From the NCBI GenBank assembly GCA_977006965.1, contig OZ345374.1, positions 2,480,001 through 2,544,000 on the forward strand: DNA of 64,000 nucleotides. The letters run 5' to 3'. Of the stretch, positions 51,422-62,599 are shown piece by piece. Source of the stretch: Phymatolithon calcareum. Its lineage: Eukaryota; Rhodophyta; Florideophyceae; Hapalidiales. Made by a program: the position numbers and the translations under genes. Position 1 is the first letter of the stretch; each line of letters begins with the position of its first letter. The notes under the pieces were generated by a model. It was not told where the DNA came from, ran no database searches, and saw only the letters and a list, made by a program, of their open reading frames with translations.

Positions 51422-51782
51422 GCAGCGCTTGTCGCTCCAAGCGTTCCGAGTGTCCTGAACTTGAAGTCATCCGGCGCCCGAGGATGCGCGCTGCCGAAGC
51501 TCCTTCGAGCAGTCGCGCCATATGTATCACCAAGAGCACAGCTCTTATTGCGAACAGGTGATTGTTACGAGACTGCGCGGATGAGAAGTCGAACAACCAG
51601 CGCCGCGATCTGACACATCTAAACTGGACCATGGCCGTCAAGAAGAAGCGAAGATGAGAAATCTGTATACTGACGATGGTCTTTGAATTTTTTGTTTTCG
51701 GTGCTACCAATGTGCAGTTCTATTGATTCATGTGCGCAAGACTATGTTGATGAGAAAATAGCCTCCCTTTTCTCTGTGAGCT

Positions 51783-52826
51783 GACGGCACGTTTTTCGCG
51801 CTGTGTATTGGCGCTGCGGTCAGCGAGTTTGTACAGAAACGGTCCGCCCCCACTTCCCTTGATGTCCCTGATACCGTTGGCTACACCACCCCGGGAGAAT
51901 TTGGACAACGGATTCGTCACATTCGTAATAATGTACGTGGCGTGGAGAATGTCATCATTTCCGTGCACCTTCATGACGATCTTGATATGGCCGCAGAAAA
52001 GTTCTCAGCGCTATTGAGATTGGAGCTCGTCAGACATAGGTGGCAATCAATGGAATTGGCGAACGTGCTGGAATTGCATCTCTGGAGGACCTTTCAGTGG
52101 CGCTACACGCTCGGTTCTACAACCGCAAGCTTGGTCGTACAAATAATCCTGATGCAGCAATAACCAACATTCACCACAGTGACATTTATCGAACGTCCCG
52201 TCCGGTTTCAAATCTTACTGGAATGATTGCACAACCGAACAAGGCTATTGTGGGTGCCAATGTGTTTGCGCATGAGTGCGGAATTCATCAAGACGGAGTG
52301 CTAAAGCATTGCCAAACTTATGAAATTATGGAAGCGAAATTCATCGGACTGTCGGATAACTTGATTGTTCTTGGGAAGCATTCCGCACGACATGCGTTTC
52401 GTGCACGTCCGATGGAAATGGGATAAGGGGAAGATGTGGATCGAGTATTCTTCCAACTCAAAGAGCTGGCGGACAAGAAAAAGGAAGTTTCTGCATGGTA
52501 TATCGAGTCTATGATGAGCAGCGAGATTTAATTCGTGGAGGAGACGGTACAGCTGCAACTAATTCAAGTTCAGTGCGGTATCTATTGCATCCCAACTGCA
52601 ACAGTAACTCTGAAAATGGCGAACAGTGAAGCAGAGCAGACTGTGACGGCTACGGGAACGCGTTCCGTGAATGCATCTTTTCAGGCGATTAATAGATACA
52701 TCGACGATATTTCGAACGTGACACTGATTGAGTATCAAGTGAATTCGGTGACGAAGGGGATTGATGCACTAGGTGAAGCTCTTTTTCGAGTGAAGGATAA
52801 CATGTCCGGACGACGCGCTCCATGAG
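51783..52826 (+). pseudogene. leuA: 2-isopropylmalate synthase (LeuA) pseudogene, 3' two thirds
   Basis: The frame from ~51783 reads DVPDTVGYTTPGEFG and VHLHDDLDMA; the latter is the metal-binding His-x-His motif (His-Cys-His in active enzymes). A frameshift near 52015 leads to [41 protein letters not shown] (LeuA signature 2) and LIVLGKHS, followed by the regulatory domain (ADKKKEV, GIDALGEALFRVKD). Stops at 52424-52426 and ~52529 interrupt. The enzyme condenses acetyl-CoA with 2-oxoisovalerate in leucine synthesis, in plastids of algae. The N-terminal third of the catalytic barrel is missing upstream of 51783. Confidence 0.9.
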
Positions 52827-53186
52827 AGAGCGACCAGAAGGACTCCGCTCGTGGCCAAATTGAGGCGTTGGTCAAATCGTACGCCGCTTGCTTTGTTGAG
52901 ACCTATTTCGGAGTGGTTTACTCCGCTGTATGAGAGACGTTGTTGTCCATGCGGACGTCCCGAGGTTTGTCGACAAGTACCGACTTTCCTGGGTCGTGAT
53001 TCAGAGCCTTGACGTAAAAATTAGAAGACGGAGATAGCTATATTTTGCTAACCGAGGGATCTTAAAATCCTCTCCAATAATACCCACATTCTCTTCTGAA
53101 GCCATAGACCGCATGGCGTGCGACGGAGCGTGGAAGGAAACCCAGAAACAAAGTCTATTACATACTGACTAATTCTACTAGGCATA
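52827..53186. other. gap between the leuA relic and the next ORF
   Basis: Short interval without a recognisable frame; a weak continuation of the LeuA frame past 52826 (to ~52935) does not match the family end. Possible leader of the ORF at 53187. Confidence 0.35.
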
Positions 53187-54293
53187 ATGGCAACACAACA
53201 CGCGCAAGCTCTACAAGAAGTGCAAACTCCAACGGAGGCACAATCGTTATCAAGAGTGAGAATGGCGGACGATTGTACCGTGACCAACAGTTGTCCTACT
53301 CCCAGTGATCGTCCGACGGAGGAGTTGATAAAGAAAATGGTAAGGGAAGCATTTTCCAGCTTCAAGTTCGAACTTGTGAACACATCTAGTCTTCATCTAG
53401 TCGTAGGTGATACTCCTGGAAACATACACAGAATCGGTATGCTTCAAAACGACATTATTGGAGATGGCCGTCGAGTTCGCAACTCTGATGCTCTATTGTC
53501 TTGGGTCAAAAACAGTGCACCTGAGAGTGATCATTGCGTGATCTATGGGCAGGATCATCTTCAGGCTTCCAAAGCGCTCGGGATCGTCGAGGTCCCAGTA
53601 GTCGCGATCAACGTGACAAGCCAAGGCCGTGTGTTGTATGAAAATCCTTCTGCTACAGAGCTCTTTGGCGCCTTTCAGTATGCTCAGATTTTTGATTCCT
53701 CTTGCGGAAAATACCAGTCGTCCGTGTTCACACAGATAACTGAGCTCGTATCAGTGGTTAATGTGATAGAGACTGCAGTGGGTACACTTCCTGTCCCAGT
53801 CGCAAGTGCGCCTGCGATTCGCGGGAGACTACCAGACAGGCTGCCGAAGGCAAGCATTTTCAATCACTGGTCACACGGTATGCGAGATGCATACTTTCGC
53901 AAGTATGTCGCTGCCGCTAAGCACTGTCGGGTTGGAGGCTTTACAGATCTAATGAAAGAGATCAGTCAATATGCCTGGCAGCCAGAGCGCATATCGCATC
54001 ATTCGGTTTTTTCCTTCCTCAAGCGTTTTCAAAACAATGCTGAACAAGGAAAGGAGGTTTTGACGGAATTTGTCGCTGCATTGAAAGGCGACCCGCATGT
54101 CAAATTCCCAAGTGACTCGCAAGGAGAAATTACATTGCAGCAGCAGGCGAGAGGTGTTGAGGCAAGGATTAGTTCATGCTCAAAAACAATTCTTTTAATG
54201 AAGCGCACGTGGCCTGCTGATAACCGCGTAGATAATTTAGCAGCCGCCTTTGCAGATATCCAACATTGTCTAGCTTTACTGATATCCGAATGA
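53187..54293 (+). CDS. intact ORF of unknown function
   Basis: A clean 368-codon ORF from ATG 53187 to TGA at 54291-54293. The product is soluble, without signal peptide or membrane segment. The first ~50 residues are polar. Residues ~65-200 alternate strands and helices (LHLVVGDTPGNIHRIG, VVAINVTSQGRVLYEN). Residues ~230-368 are mostly helical with basic and Gln-rich parts (QQARGVEARISS). I recognise no domain. It might be a capsid/gag-like or lineage-specific protein. Its integrity among many broken neighbours suggests selection or recent arrival. Confidence 0.5.
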   Translation: MATQHAQALQEVQTPTEAQSLSRVRMADDCTVTNSCPTPSDRPTEELIKKMVREAFSSFKFELVNTSSLHLVVGDTPGNIHRIGMLQNDIIGDGRRVRNSDALLSWVKNSAPESDHCVIYGQDHLQASKALGIVEVPVVAINVTSQGRVLYENPSATELFGAFQYAQIFDSSCGKYQSSVFTQITELVSVVNVIETAVGTLPVPVASAPAIRGRLPDRLPKASIFNHWSHGMRDAYFRKYVAAAKHCRVGGFTDLMKEISQYAWQPERISHHSVFSFLKRFQNNAEQGKEVLTEFVAALKGDPHVKFPSDSQGEITLQQQARGVEARISSCSKTILLMKRTWPADNRVDNLAAAFADIQHCLALLISE

Positions 54294-55680
54294 GGGTGTG
54301 CCGATAGAAGCGCTGGCTGGCATGCTGTTCAAATTGAGTTTAGCTCAGATAGCGACGTCAGATCAGTTCGCTTATAGAGGCCGTACAATAAATCGCCAAT
54401 AGTACAAACGTCCGTGAGAACAAAAATGGCGGCATTTGGATTCCACTTGTGTAGAGACTGCAAGCTTTGAACACCTTCTTCAAGCTGCTTGCGAGTCTTC
54501 TTTCTGTGAAGAGAAAGATGCCAGCTGCGGACAGGGCTTTCAGCTGCGCAAATACCAATTCCTTGGTGTTCGGGCGTCCAACAATAACATCTCAAGAAAT
54601 GAGTAACGTCGCAAAGCAAGCAAAGTACTTCGCAAACGACGCTGCTTCATTTGCTTCCATTTTGGCACCAAGCGATTGAAATTTACTGGGCGTCCTCAGT
54701 GCAGCTGCGGTTAACAGCGAATTTCTCAAAGTCACTGTCTCGTTCACCGGTAGTGTCGTCAAATAATGCATACGGACTGCAGCAACCACTCCAGGCCTTG
54801 AAGGCAGGACTCGCAATTATCTCCTCGGGTAGTAAGACCGGCAAGCCGAAGATCGATTTCGTGTCATGATTTTGCTAGGAAAAGGTTGGTAGCTTGCAGA
54901 ATGCACTACACCAAGCTCCCAATCCTTGTGGATGTCGCGCGTTTTGAATTTTGATGCCACGCTGCCTTGAAGAGCGCCGAGAGCAACGTCTTTTCGAAAA
55001 TGCTGTTCAATGGGCTTTCTCTTGAATCGGAGAGACATGGACGAATTTTCGCTTCGATAATATCCTAACTGCAGGCCTCCACAGAGAGCAGAACTACATC
55101 CGTTTTTGTCTCGATAAACTTCTTTGGAAAGATCTCGCGATACGTCGAGGAAACGGAATGGATAGTGCCAGCACTTGGATACTTGCGATGCGAAGCGGAG
55201 GAAAAAGGGAAGAAGCTGTCTGTGTGAACGAAGCATCTTCTTCTACGAGCCGAAAAAGCATGGTAGTTACCATCGCACCCACATGTTGGACCAGAGCACT
55301 TGTAAGGTTGAGAGTTCCTCCGAAGAAATAATGCTTCATGAACGGCGTTGTCGGATTTGATAATCGCTTGGGCACATCATGATGACAGTTGCTTTCGAAG
55401 GCCATGCTGACGATGCGCTCGGTTGACTCGTAAGATAAGGACTTGTCTGCAGCATTGGGATGGCGACAAGAGGGTATGCCTCGAAAAAGTCAAGAACAAA
55501 TTGTAACGCAGTTGACGAGTGGGCTATGGGCACGGAGCCTGCAGGGCTTGGACACATGTCGGCTGTTGCCAACTTGTAGAATAATGGCGCTCGAAAGATC
55601 TGGGAAGGTTTTTCGCGTGGCGATGCTCGCAGAAGACAGGTCTCCTTCTTCTATTTGCAACTGTCGAAAGGTGGTTAACG
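54294..55680. other. gap with unrecognised frames
   Basis: Minus-strand frames at 55236-54817 (139 codons) and 55405-55094 are the longest. Neither has a domain I know. They lie downstream of the WD40 relic on the same strand and could be its far 3' part. Confidence 0.3.
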
Positions 55681-55689
55681 AATGGTGGT

Positions 55690-56330
55690 TCGAGGGCTGG
55701 GCGCAGTGATGTTGTTGCGCACGGCTGCGTGTACTTCAAACGGCTGACCGATACTCTCCCATGCTCCCGTGTCCCAAACACGAATTTCGTTGTCATCTGA
55801 GCCCATCACCAACCAGTGGCCCGTCTCACTGAATGCAACAGATGTTATTCACTTCCCGTGCGTGTCGGCATCTTTGAAAAAAGAATTCTCTGTGCCACTG
55901 TCCAGAACTTTCAGTGTTCCATCAAACAGGCCTATTGCAAAAGATTGGTCGTCAATCGAAACGACGACACACTCAACGCTGCACTGCTGTAGGAATACTC
56001 CAATTTGTATGCCCGTGCTCGCATCTCAAATCCTCAACGCACGATCATGAGCGCACGAAAATATATTCTCGCCATCGCTGTTCACAGCAATGTCCCCTCA
56101 CCCACATGGTGTGCCCTTCGAGGACACGCAGTGGCGACTTAGATGTCTTACATTCCCAGATTGCGATTGAGTTGTCATCCGACCGAGAGACAATTGTGTG
56201 TGAAGCAGCAGCAAACGATACGCATTTTACATTGCCAGTGTATCCTTTCAGCCGCTCCATTATGTCACCCGTCGTTGCATCTGCAACTACAACATCAAGG
56301 CCTGCTCTTGGTGCGAAAACGTCCACATGG
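55690..56330 (-). pseudogene. WD40-repeat protein remnant
   Basis: Minus-strand segments in two alternating frames read as WD40 repeats: VKCVSFAAASHTIVSRSDDNSIAIWE, then DIAVNSDGENIFSCAHDRALRI, VVVSIDDQSFAIGLFDGTLKVLD, and ITSVAFSETGHWLVMGSDDNEIRVWD. The frame changes near 56100, and stops interrupt (for example where the repeat Trp is expected). At least four blades are present. The specific protein cannot be named. It begins directly where the CPOX fragment ends, suggesting a rearrangement. Confidence 0.7.
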
Positions 56331-56384
56331 AGCGCAATAAACCGCCAAGCAACACCTTATCGCGGGGATCTCCATGATCTGCGC

Positions 56385-56771
56385 GCTGGTGACTCCGCAA
56401 GCGCTCGCGGCAGGGAATGCCTCGGGCGGCATCTTTCCATAGACGACAGATACGTTGACGCCGGCTTTTTCGAATATGTTGCCACCCTGCAAACCATGAG
56501 ATATTCCGCCACCATCGTTTTCGTGGACCCAGGCATCTTCGCGAAAATTTTCACCATCAATCTTCTCGACGGCTTGGCAAATACTATCGTGGGCGTCCCG
56601 AATCATCCCCTCAAACCGGGTGAGCATGCTTCCGTCCTGTGTAGCTTCGGCATTGCGAATAAAGGTTGACGGCACGTCAACGACGGGGTTGTGATCGGTC
56701 CAGCTGGGCCCGGGTGTAGCAGTCGCGAAGACAGCACGACTGCTCGCCGGGTGAGTTGTCACTGGGCGCAC
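56385..56771 (-). pseudogene. coproporphyrinogen III oxidase (oxygen-dependent) 5' fragment
   Basis: From ~56640 the minus frame reads RFEGMIRDAHDSICQAVEKIDG, NFREDAW, GGGISHGLQGGNIFEKAGVNVSVVYGKMPPEA. This is the conserved N-terminal part of HemF/CPOX, which oxidatively decarboxylates coproporphyrinogen III in haem and chlorophyll synthesis. Similarity ends at ~56385 after ~90 residues, where the sequence runs into WD40 repeats, so two thirds of the enzyme is lost. The preceding ~40 residues could be part of a plastid transit peptide. No stop occurs in the preserved part. Confidence 0.82.
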
Positions 56772-57135
56772 GTGACACGAAGTAACGTCTCAAAACGATG
56801 TTTCATTCAGCAGTTTGGACGGGGTGCACTGTACAAAGCCTGGCATCATCGCAATGCTTCTTGGCAACGCGCTCAAGCATGGATGGATATTTCTCCGACT
56901 GTGATGAAGAGATCAGGGAGTTTTGAAGCAAATCCGCGAGATTGGAACGGGATTACAGCTTTTCGTCAAGCACTGTACGTAGTGTATGTATGGCGTATGT
57001 ACAGAGCATACATCAACATCTCGATTCTCCGCAATATCATGCACAGTATCAAGAATAGTCGCAGCTGCGAATACAAGAAAAAAATAATAGTAAAAGGACT
57101 TTGTCCTTATTGGTATCATAGATAGTGTTTCATAA

Positions 57136-59060
57136 TTGATGTATCATAGATGTGTAGTGTGTTCACCTGTACGTTGTGTGATTCAAGACGGTGCTGTGAT
57201 CTTCTCTTGGACACAAGCCATCTCTACCGACACCACCGCTTCCGTGGAACCAGCTCCAGTCTACCGTGTAGGCAACGTCGACAAGGAAGCCGTCGGAGCC
57301 CTAGCCTCCGTAATTGGCAACATCGTGAAAGTGGGCTATGTTATTAACAATGGGAAGAACCGAATTGTCATCGTCCGGGATGCCGCTGAAACTTTCCGGA
57401 GCTTAAATGAGGAAATCAATGAAGGAGGTTCAGAAACATCTTTTATCGTCACCAACGACCATCTCCACTAGGGTGGGTACTCTCTTTGACGAATCATTGA
57501 CGTCCGTGGATAATATTCTCACGCATTGAAGTTCAATGTTTGGCGCGCTCGAGAACAAGGTCAAGTCCGTGCTTTGTCGAACAGTTCGCGCCAATCACAT
57601 ATGCAGCACCATGAATGGCTTACTCCTTGAAATGGAAAGCGCCTCGAGCAAGCTGCTCATTTTGATTTCAACGCTCACCACTGGTCAGAACATTCGACAC
57701 CAACATGATGTTATTTTACTGAACATTCTAGAGCTGGCCGGCTTGGGTTTCTGACTGTCAAGAGAGTCCCCTAGCTGCGTAATCACGTCACTACGCTCGA
57801 CAACATGGGAATGACCAGTAATGAGAAAGATGTGTATCGCGTGGGAGCAAGCACACCGGGACTTTCCCTAGGCACAGCCCTTAACTTTGATGCAAAGGAT
57901 GTCGATGGCAAGCCCTGTACTTTCGAAGGAATCTTGAAGGAATCCATTCTATCGCCTGACTCTTCGTTCGCAGCGACTGCGGCGACTGGAGTGAGAACGG
58001 GTGGGGTTATTACATCTGCGCACGATGTCCTCGGAATGGCCGGAGCTGGGAAGAAAATTGCATTGCAGGGACTTGCGTTTAATGAGGACATTTGCAAACG
58101 TTTTCCGGACGGAGTTCAATATATGGCTCTCGGTCAGAAAGCATTATTCCACACGGCAAGAGGAGAAGTCGAAAAAATTATGCGTCTTACAGGGGCATCG
58201 GCTTCTGTGTCTGAGGTGGAGCAGTCCGAGTTGCTCAGGGAAGTTATTGATTACGCGGTCGCGTGGTTCTATGGGAAAATGTAACTTTTTTTTCTTGTGG
58301 ACGACCTCTGGACTACGGACGAGAACAAAACCGGGTTCTTGAATGATATTAGCCAGCTGTTGAAGAGCTTCCCGGACAGCCGGATGAAACAACGACAAGG
58401 AGTGCACACATAGCACACTCTGCAGGGCGCCGTGTCAACTTTTTACCAAGAGATGCATTGGGAGACGTGTCTGTGAGCATGTTCATGACGCACGCGATAA
58501 TTCACCGGCGACGTGAAAAACAGTCCTGTGATGATCCTAAAGACTTGCGCCGGGTTGCCGATAGCGTTGGCAGTTGCAGGAAGCGCAGTTGGTTTTCTCG
58601 TACGAGAACAAAGTGCTTTCGAATGTGCATGTGTGGAGTATGCATCGCAGCTGCAGGAATGGAGCATTGAACTTGGCGAAGGGCAAGGCCCAGGCGGTGG
58701 GAGCTTGTATGCAGGAATCTCATTGACCCTGAACATCTTGGAAGCTGACTTCGTGACGCGCAAGGCGAGTAATTCGTTGGACACGGACCAATCGATCGGC
58801 GATCTGTACGCAAGTGTGTTCGTGCTGCAAAACCAGGCTTGCGTGCCGATTTACATCCTGAGCCGCATGCGGAAAGTCGGCAAATCTTTTGCTTTGGCTG
58901 TTGCACGCCTTTTCAATGAATTGAGTCTTTGTAAGCTTACTTTTTGGTAAGATGCAGAAGGGCGGAGGGAAGAACGTGGTGTCATCCTTCATAATCTACA
59001 GTTGGACCTTTGTCGACGACATGCCGAGACCACGAAGACAAGCTCTGCTTGGCCTATATG
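57136..59060 (+). pseudogene. NB-ARC (NLR-like STAND ATPase) pseudogene
   Basis: Several plus frames combine. 57136-57754 holds two N-terminal helical segments (VDKEAVGALASVIGNI; LLLEMESASSKLL). From ~57805 come GVRTGGVITSAHDVLGMAGAGKK, where the P-loop (58033-58056) has Lys in place of Thr/Ser, then LFFLVDDLW (Walker B) just after TAA at 58282-58284, then TCAGLPIALAVAGSAV (GLPL motif) near 58551. The end carries ILHNLQLDLC. The order P-loop, Walker B and GLPL defines an NB-ARC domain of apoptosis/immune-type STAND proteins. Several stops and frameshifts, plus the P-loop change, show it is dead. Terminal sensor repeats are not recognised. Confidence 0.7.
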
Positions 59061-60500
59061 TCTTCTGAAAGGATATTTCGCACGGTAATCGAGCACATCT
59101 GAAGATTCATTGATTGCACATCAAGGTGAGTCATTTGAGCGAACGTTGTTGGCGCGGAAACCGAGAGCATGGTGGGTCCGTTGGAGAGGACGGGTATAAC
59201 TTTCCAGATACCTTCTGTCTGTAGATTTGATGATGGAGCTTTGCGCTCTTCTGTCGGATGCGCGTTGGACGCATGCACGTTATGAGATCGGTGGGATATT
59301 GGCAGTGATGTCGGACTTTGATTGTTTGCGGAAAACTTCGCGACCTCGCAGTCATCGGAAGCCGACCTGCAGCTCCCCGATGTCCTTACTGTCGAACGCG
59401 ATTGATCGTTTTGCTTGCGACTCGTTTCATTCCAACCTACTGGATTCAATTCCTTCCGCTGAATATGAGAGCAATTTTTCTAGGAGACTTCAGTGCTCCG
59501 GAGCAATTTTTTGTTGCTTTCACTCTGCACAACAGTATATCCGCGTACCAATCAAAAAAGCTTTCTGCACAAAGGCACGGGAAGATGTAACCGAGGCCTG
59601 CCATTTTTGCCAGCCAATCCACCAACGCAACCGTTGTGAAGGGTACCAGAAATGCGCGCTTGTTTTTGTCATTTCATAAAACATACCTCGACGTGGACAC
59701 TGACACGTCGGAGAACATCGACGGACTCTCTTCATGAAACAGGCGTAGCGGAAGAATGGTACACCAGGGGGTCATGGACGACGACAAGCAACCTTCGCCG
59801 GTTTCCGAATTCAAGAGATAAGCCAAACAATCCTGCTAGCGTTCATAGCGGCGTGTTCCACAGCCGGTGTTGGGCAACAATTCTTTTTCAAATCAAACTA
59901 GCTTGTCCGGAGACCTCGACTTTTGAATTCATTTCTTTAAAAATGCCGACGCCGTCGCGAATCTCAGTCGTGTGCAGTGCTGTGAAGGATACTCGTGACA
60001 TTTCTAAGTTGAAGAGCCTGTACAAGCGCCGTCCTTGCTCACCAGCTGATTAAGTCGTGCGCTGGCGCAAACATTATTCCGATGTAAACGATCTCGTGCT
60101 CTTGGATGGAGTAGTATGGTTGACTTCAAGACAATGATCTTCGCTTGGTACTTGCCCACCTGCATTTACCCCTCTCATATATGGGATATGCATCGTTCGA
60201 AATAATAGGGATATGCATCGTTGGGAATAATAGGGATATGCATCGTTGGGAATGTACAAACCAATTGCATTAAGGCAATGGCAATCCGGATACTGTATTG
60301 ACTTGATCATACTGTACGAACAATTTTGGTAGACAGGGAGGACCAACGCAAACAAGTCGTCGACCGCGAGGATCGGATTCACCGCTTCTGACCGGCGCTG
60401 TGGACGTCATTGCAATGAACCTTGTTTCATTGTGACCAAGTTTAGTAATTGCTTGCAGCTGCGCAGCCCCGGTGCTGGACGGCAACAAGAGCCAAGTTCT
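59061..60500. other. gap; possible far 3' part of the NB-ARC relic
   Basis: Plus frames at 59227-59679 and 59652-60053 continue on the same strand and have Cys/Ser-rich products, but no repeat or domain is recognised. A short tandem repeat lies at 60183-60257. Confidence 0.3.
60183..60257 (+). repeat. 25-bp tandem repeat, three copies
   Basis: GGGATATGCATCGTT starts at 60183, 60208 and 60233, exactly 25 bases apart, separated by GGGAATAATA-like spacers. The spacer GGGAATA recalls the G-rich words near the two intact mobile elements. Confidence 0.85.
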
Positions 60501-60512
60501 GGAGCTCCCGTA

Positions 60513-60920
60513 ATGGTAAGCTTCTGCCTACCACTTTGCATCCTGGCGCTATGCGTGGGCGCCACGGCAAGCGTGCTCGGCACGCAACCCTCCCCAAGCG
60601 CTGACATCGCTTTCCACATTTTCTGAACGTCCGAAAACGCGGATGAAGCAAGTGCATTTCTAAATCGCATTTACCACGAGGAGAACATGTACCTTTTCGA
60701 CCTACCGGAGCCTTTGGGCACTGCAAACTTGCAACATGCGTTCCAAAAATCTGCAAATGTTTACGTCCGAAATGTCGATGGCGTCGTTCCGAAAGGCGTT
60801 TCCGAAGCGCTGTGGATTCTCGACGGCATCATGTACTATATCTTTCCTTCGCTCATCAACTCCAAAAGGTATTCTAAAAGCCACACCAGCAACTTCACAG
60901 CGAAAAGGGAGGCTTGAACC
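60513..60920 (+). pseudogene. core-2/I-branching (GT14) glycosyltransferase-like fragment
   Basis: An ATG at 60513 starts a hydrophobic, signal-anchor-like stretch (SFCLPLCILALCVGATAS), followed by DIAFHIF, a TGA (60624-60626) where GT14 proteins have Gly, then TSENADEASAFLNRIYHEENMYLFDL, similar to the conserved start of the Golgi GT14 domain (HxxGTxxxxxxLxxxIYHPxNxYxxHVD). The frame continues to ~60917 without a further recognisable motif. The enzyme family adds branching sugars in the secretory pathway. The assignment depends on one conserved stretch. Confidence 0.5.
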
Positions 60921-60934
60921 GCAAACACCTCGAC

Positions 60935-61935
60935 ATGAAGTCTCAATCTACGGAGCTCAGCAGTCGCCAAACAATCCACCGAGGTGCGAGGTGCGCACCG
61001 CAAGAATGTCTCCGGTGTCGCTTTTAATTGCGATGGAATGCATCTTGCAGTTTACGCCGAATGTACCACATCATTTGTAATCAACGTAGAGAATCAGGCC
61101 CCGTTCCATGTTGCCAAAAAACAATCAAACGAGTGTCAAGGGCATTCGAAAAACATCGAAGTCGCTGTGTGGCATCCAGCAGATCCAGAATCATTTGCCA
61201 CAACAGGCTCCGACAAGATGATAAACGGGTACCACTTTCGCACCGGTGCGACGCCGAGTCGCACATTCAGGGCGGACGGTGAGTGTCTTAATATGGGATG
61301 GGCACGGGACAGAAACAGTATTCCGGCAAGCGATCGAACCGATAACTTTATAAGATCGATACTAGGGAATGGGAATTTGAGAAGGGAATTTCATTCGGTG
61401 GTGGCGAAGTTAACGAGTTCTAATAGAGCGCGCGCGGCGATCTGACTCTATCTCTCTCGCGCAAATGGGCGTGTATCTGTCGTACAATGGCCATCTCTCG
61501 AGTTGCTGATCACATTTGACGCGCACACAGAGCATTGTCAGGCTGTAGCCGTGGACTCACGCCGTAAATGTGTCGCTATCTGTAGCGACGATACCACAGT
61601 GAGTGTATAGGATGCCCGATCGCTCGCCAATCTCTTTGTTGTGGACCGCTCCGAGGACGGAACCAGGATCGCAGCGTATTCTCACAACTCATCTCTTCTC
61701 GTCTTCTCTGATGATAACTCGGTCATACAAATCACTGACGCCCTGACCGGTAATTTCCTGTGTCCAATATCCACTTCTGCAGCCGTAAACTGTCCCCATT
61801 GGTATCCAAAACAGAAGCTCGTTGCATACTCGCTTTAACGACTAGAAGAGCGCGATGCGCGCGTGTTTACTCCTGACGCCTCACCCAAGTTCAATGTCTG
61901 GAGCTACGCGCAAGTATGGGGCGCGAATAAACCAT
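60935..61935 (+). pseudogene. THOC3/TEX1-type WD40 protein pseudogene
   Basis: An ATG at 60935 begins a short polar start; a one-base shift near 60984 leads to GAHRKNVSGVAFNCDG. The following repeats GHSKNIEVAVWHPADPESFATTGSDKMI, GECLNMGWARD, then after broken frames LLITFDAHTEHCQAVAVDSRRKC and VNCPHWYPKQKLVAYSL match in order the seven-blade THO complex subunit 3, needed for mRNA export coupled to transcription. Frames break at ~61441 and elsewhere, a TAG replaces the Trp of SVxD near 61608, and a TAA lies at 61836-61838. The gene is nearly full-length but inactive. Other WD40 families are possible but fit less well. Confidence 0.65.
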
Positions 61936-62269
61936 GCACAAGCTTTCCAATCTCATTCATTCCTCTTTCTGACAACATCTGCATTCTCATTCGTCTCGCC
62001 AATTCACAACCACATCGTGAGTGCGAAATTTCTGCGTACAAGTTGCATTTTCTACGGGCACAGTCGTGCCGCCCGCCGAAAGAATAACAGATCCCGTCCA
62101 TACGATCATCGCGCCATTTTTAGATACAATACCGATCATCCGTACCATACGATCGTCCACCGTGCTGTTCGACCATTATCTTCAGCATCATAGCATACGA
62201 TTGTCCACTGTGCAGCTCGACCATTATCTTCAGCAACTTTTGCGAACGTACATTACAACGAACCCTGCC

Positions 62270-62593
62270 AACAACGAGCACGCGGGAAATCTCAAAGCAG
62301 AGAAATCGCACGACAGCAACTAAACGTAGGCGTGCGCCCATACCCGGTCCACGCGTATAAGCGACAGCATCCAGGTCGGATGGTATCACCTTTGTCTCAA
62401 TCTCCGCGCGAAAGATGAGGGGGACGATGTGCTGTTGATGGTGCTCTGCAGTCTCACTCGGTAGGAACCCGTGTCCTGCTGGTGGGACATATGTCTCGCA
62501 AACATTTGAGAGCATCTTCCTTAGAGGAAACACCGCCGATACGCCAATTTTATTCGCGCTCTCCTGTACACCTAGCACGTATTCACCGCCCAT
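62270..62593 (-). pseudogene. OSGEP/Kae1 (KEOPS subunit) 5' fragment
   Basis: From ATG 62593 the minus frame reads YVLGVQESANKIGVSAV, TYVPPAGHGFLPSETAEHH and LDAVAYTRGPGMGARL. These are the conserved N-terminal motifs of Kae1/OSGEP, the catalytic subunit of KEOPS for N6-threonylcarbamoyladenosine at position 37 of tRNAs. The metal-binding His-x3-His motif (HCIGHIEMG in the family) is not found after ~62290, where similarity ends. About 105 of ~335 residues remain. Frame is still open in the fragment, so the main damage is truncation. Confidence 0.8.
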
Positions 62594-62599
62594 TGTTCG

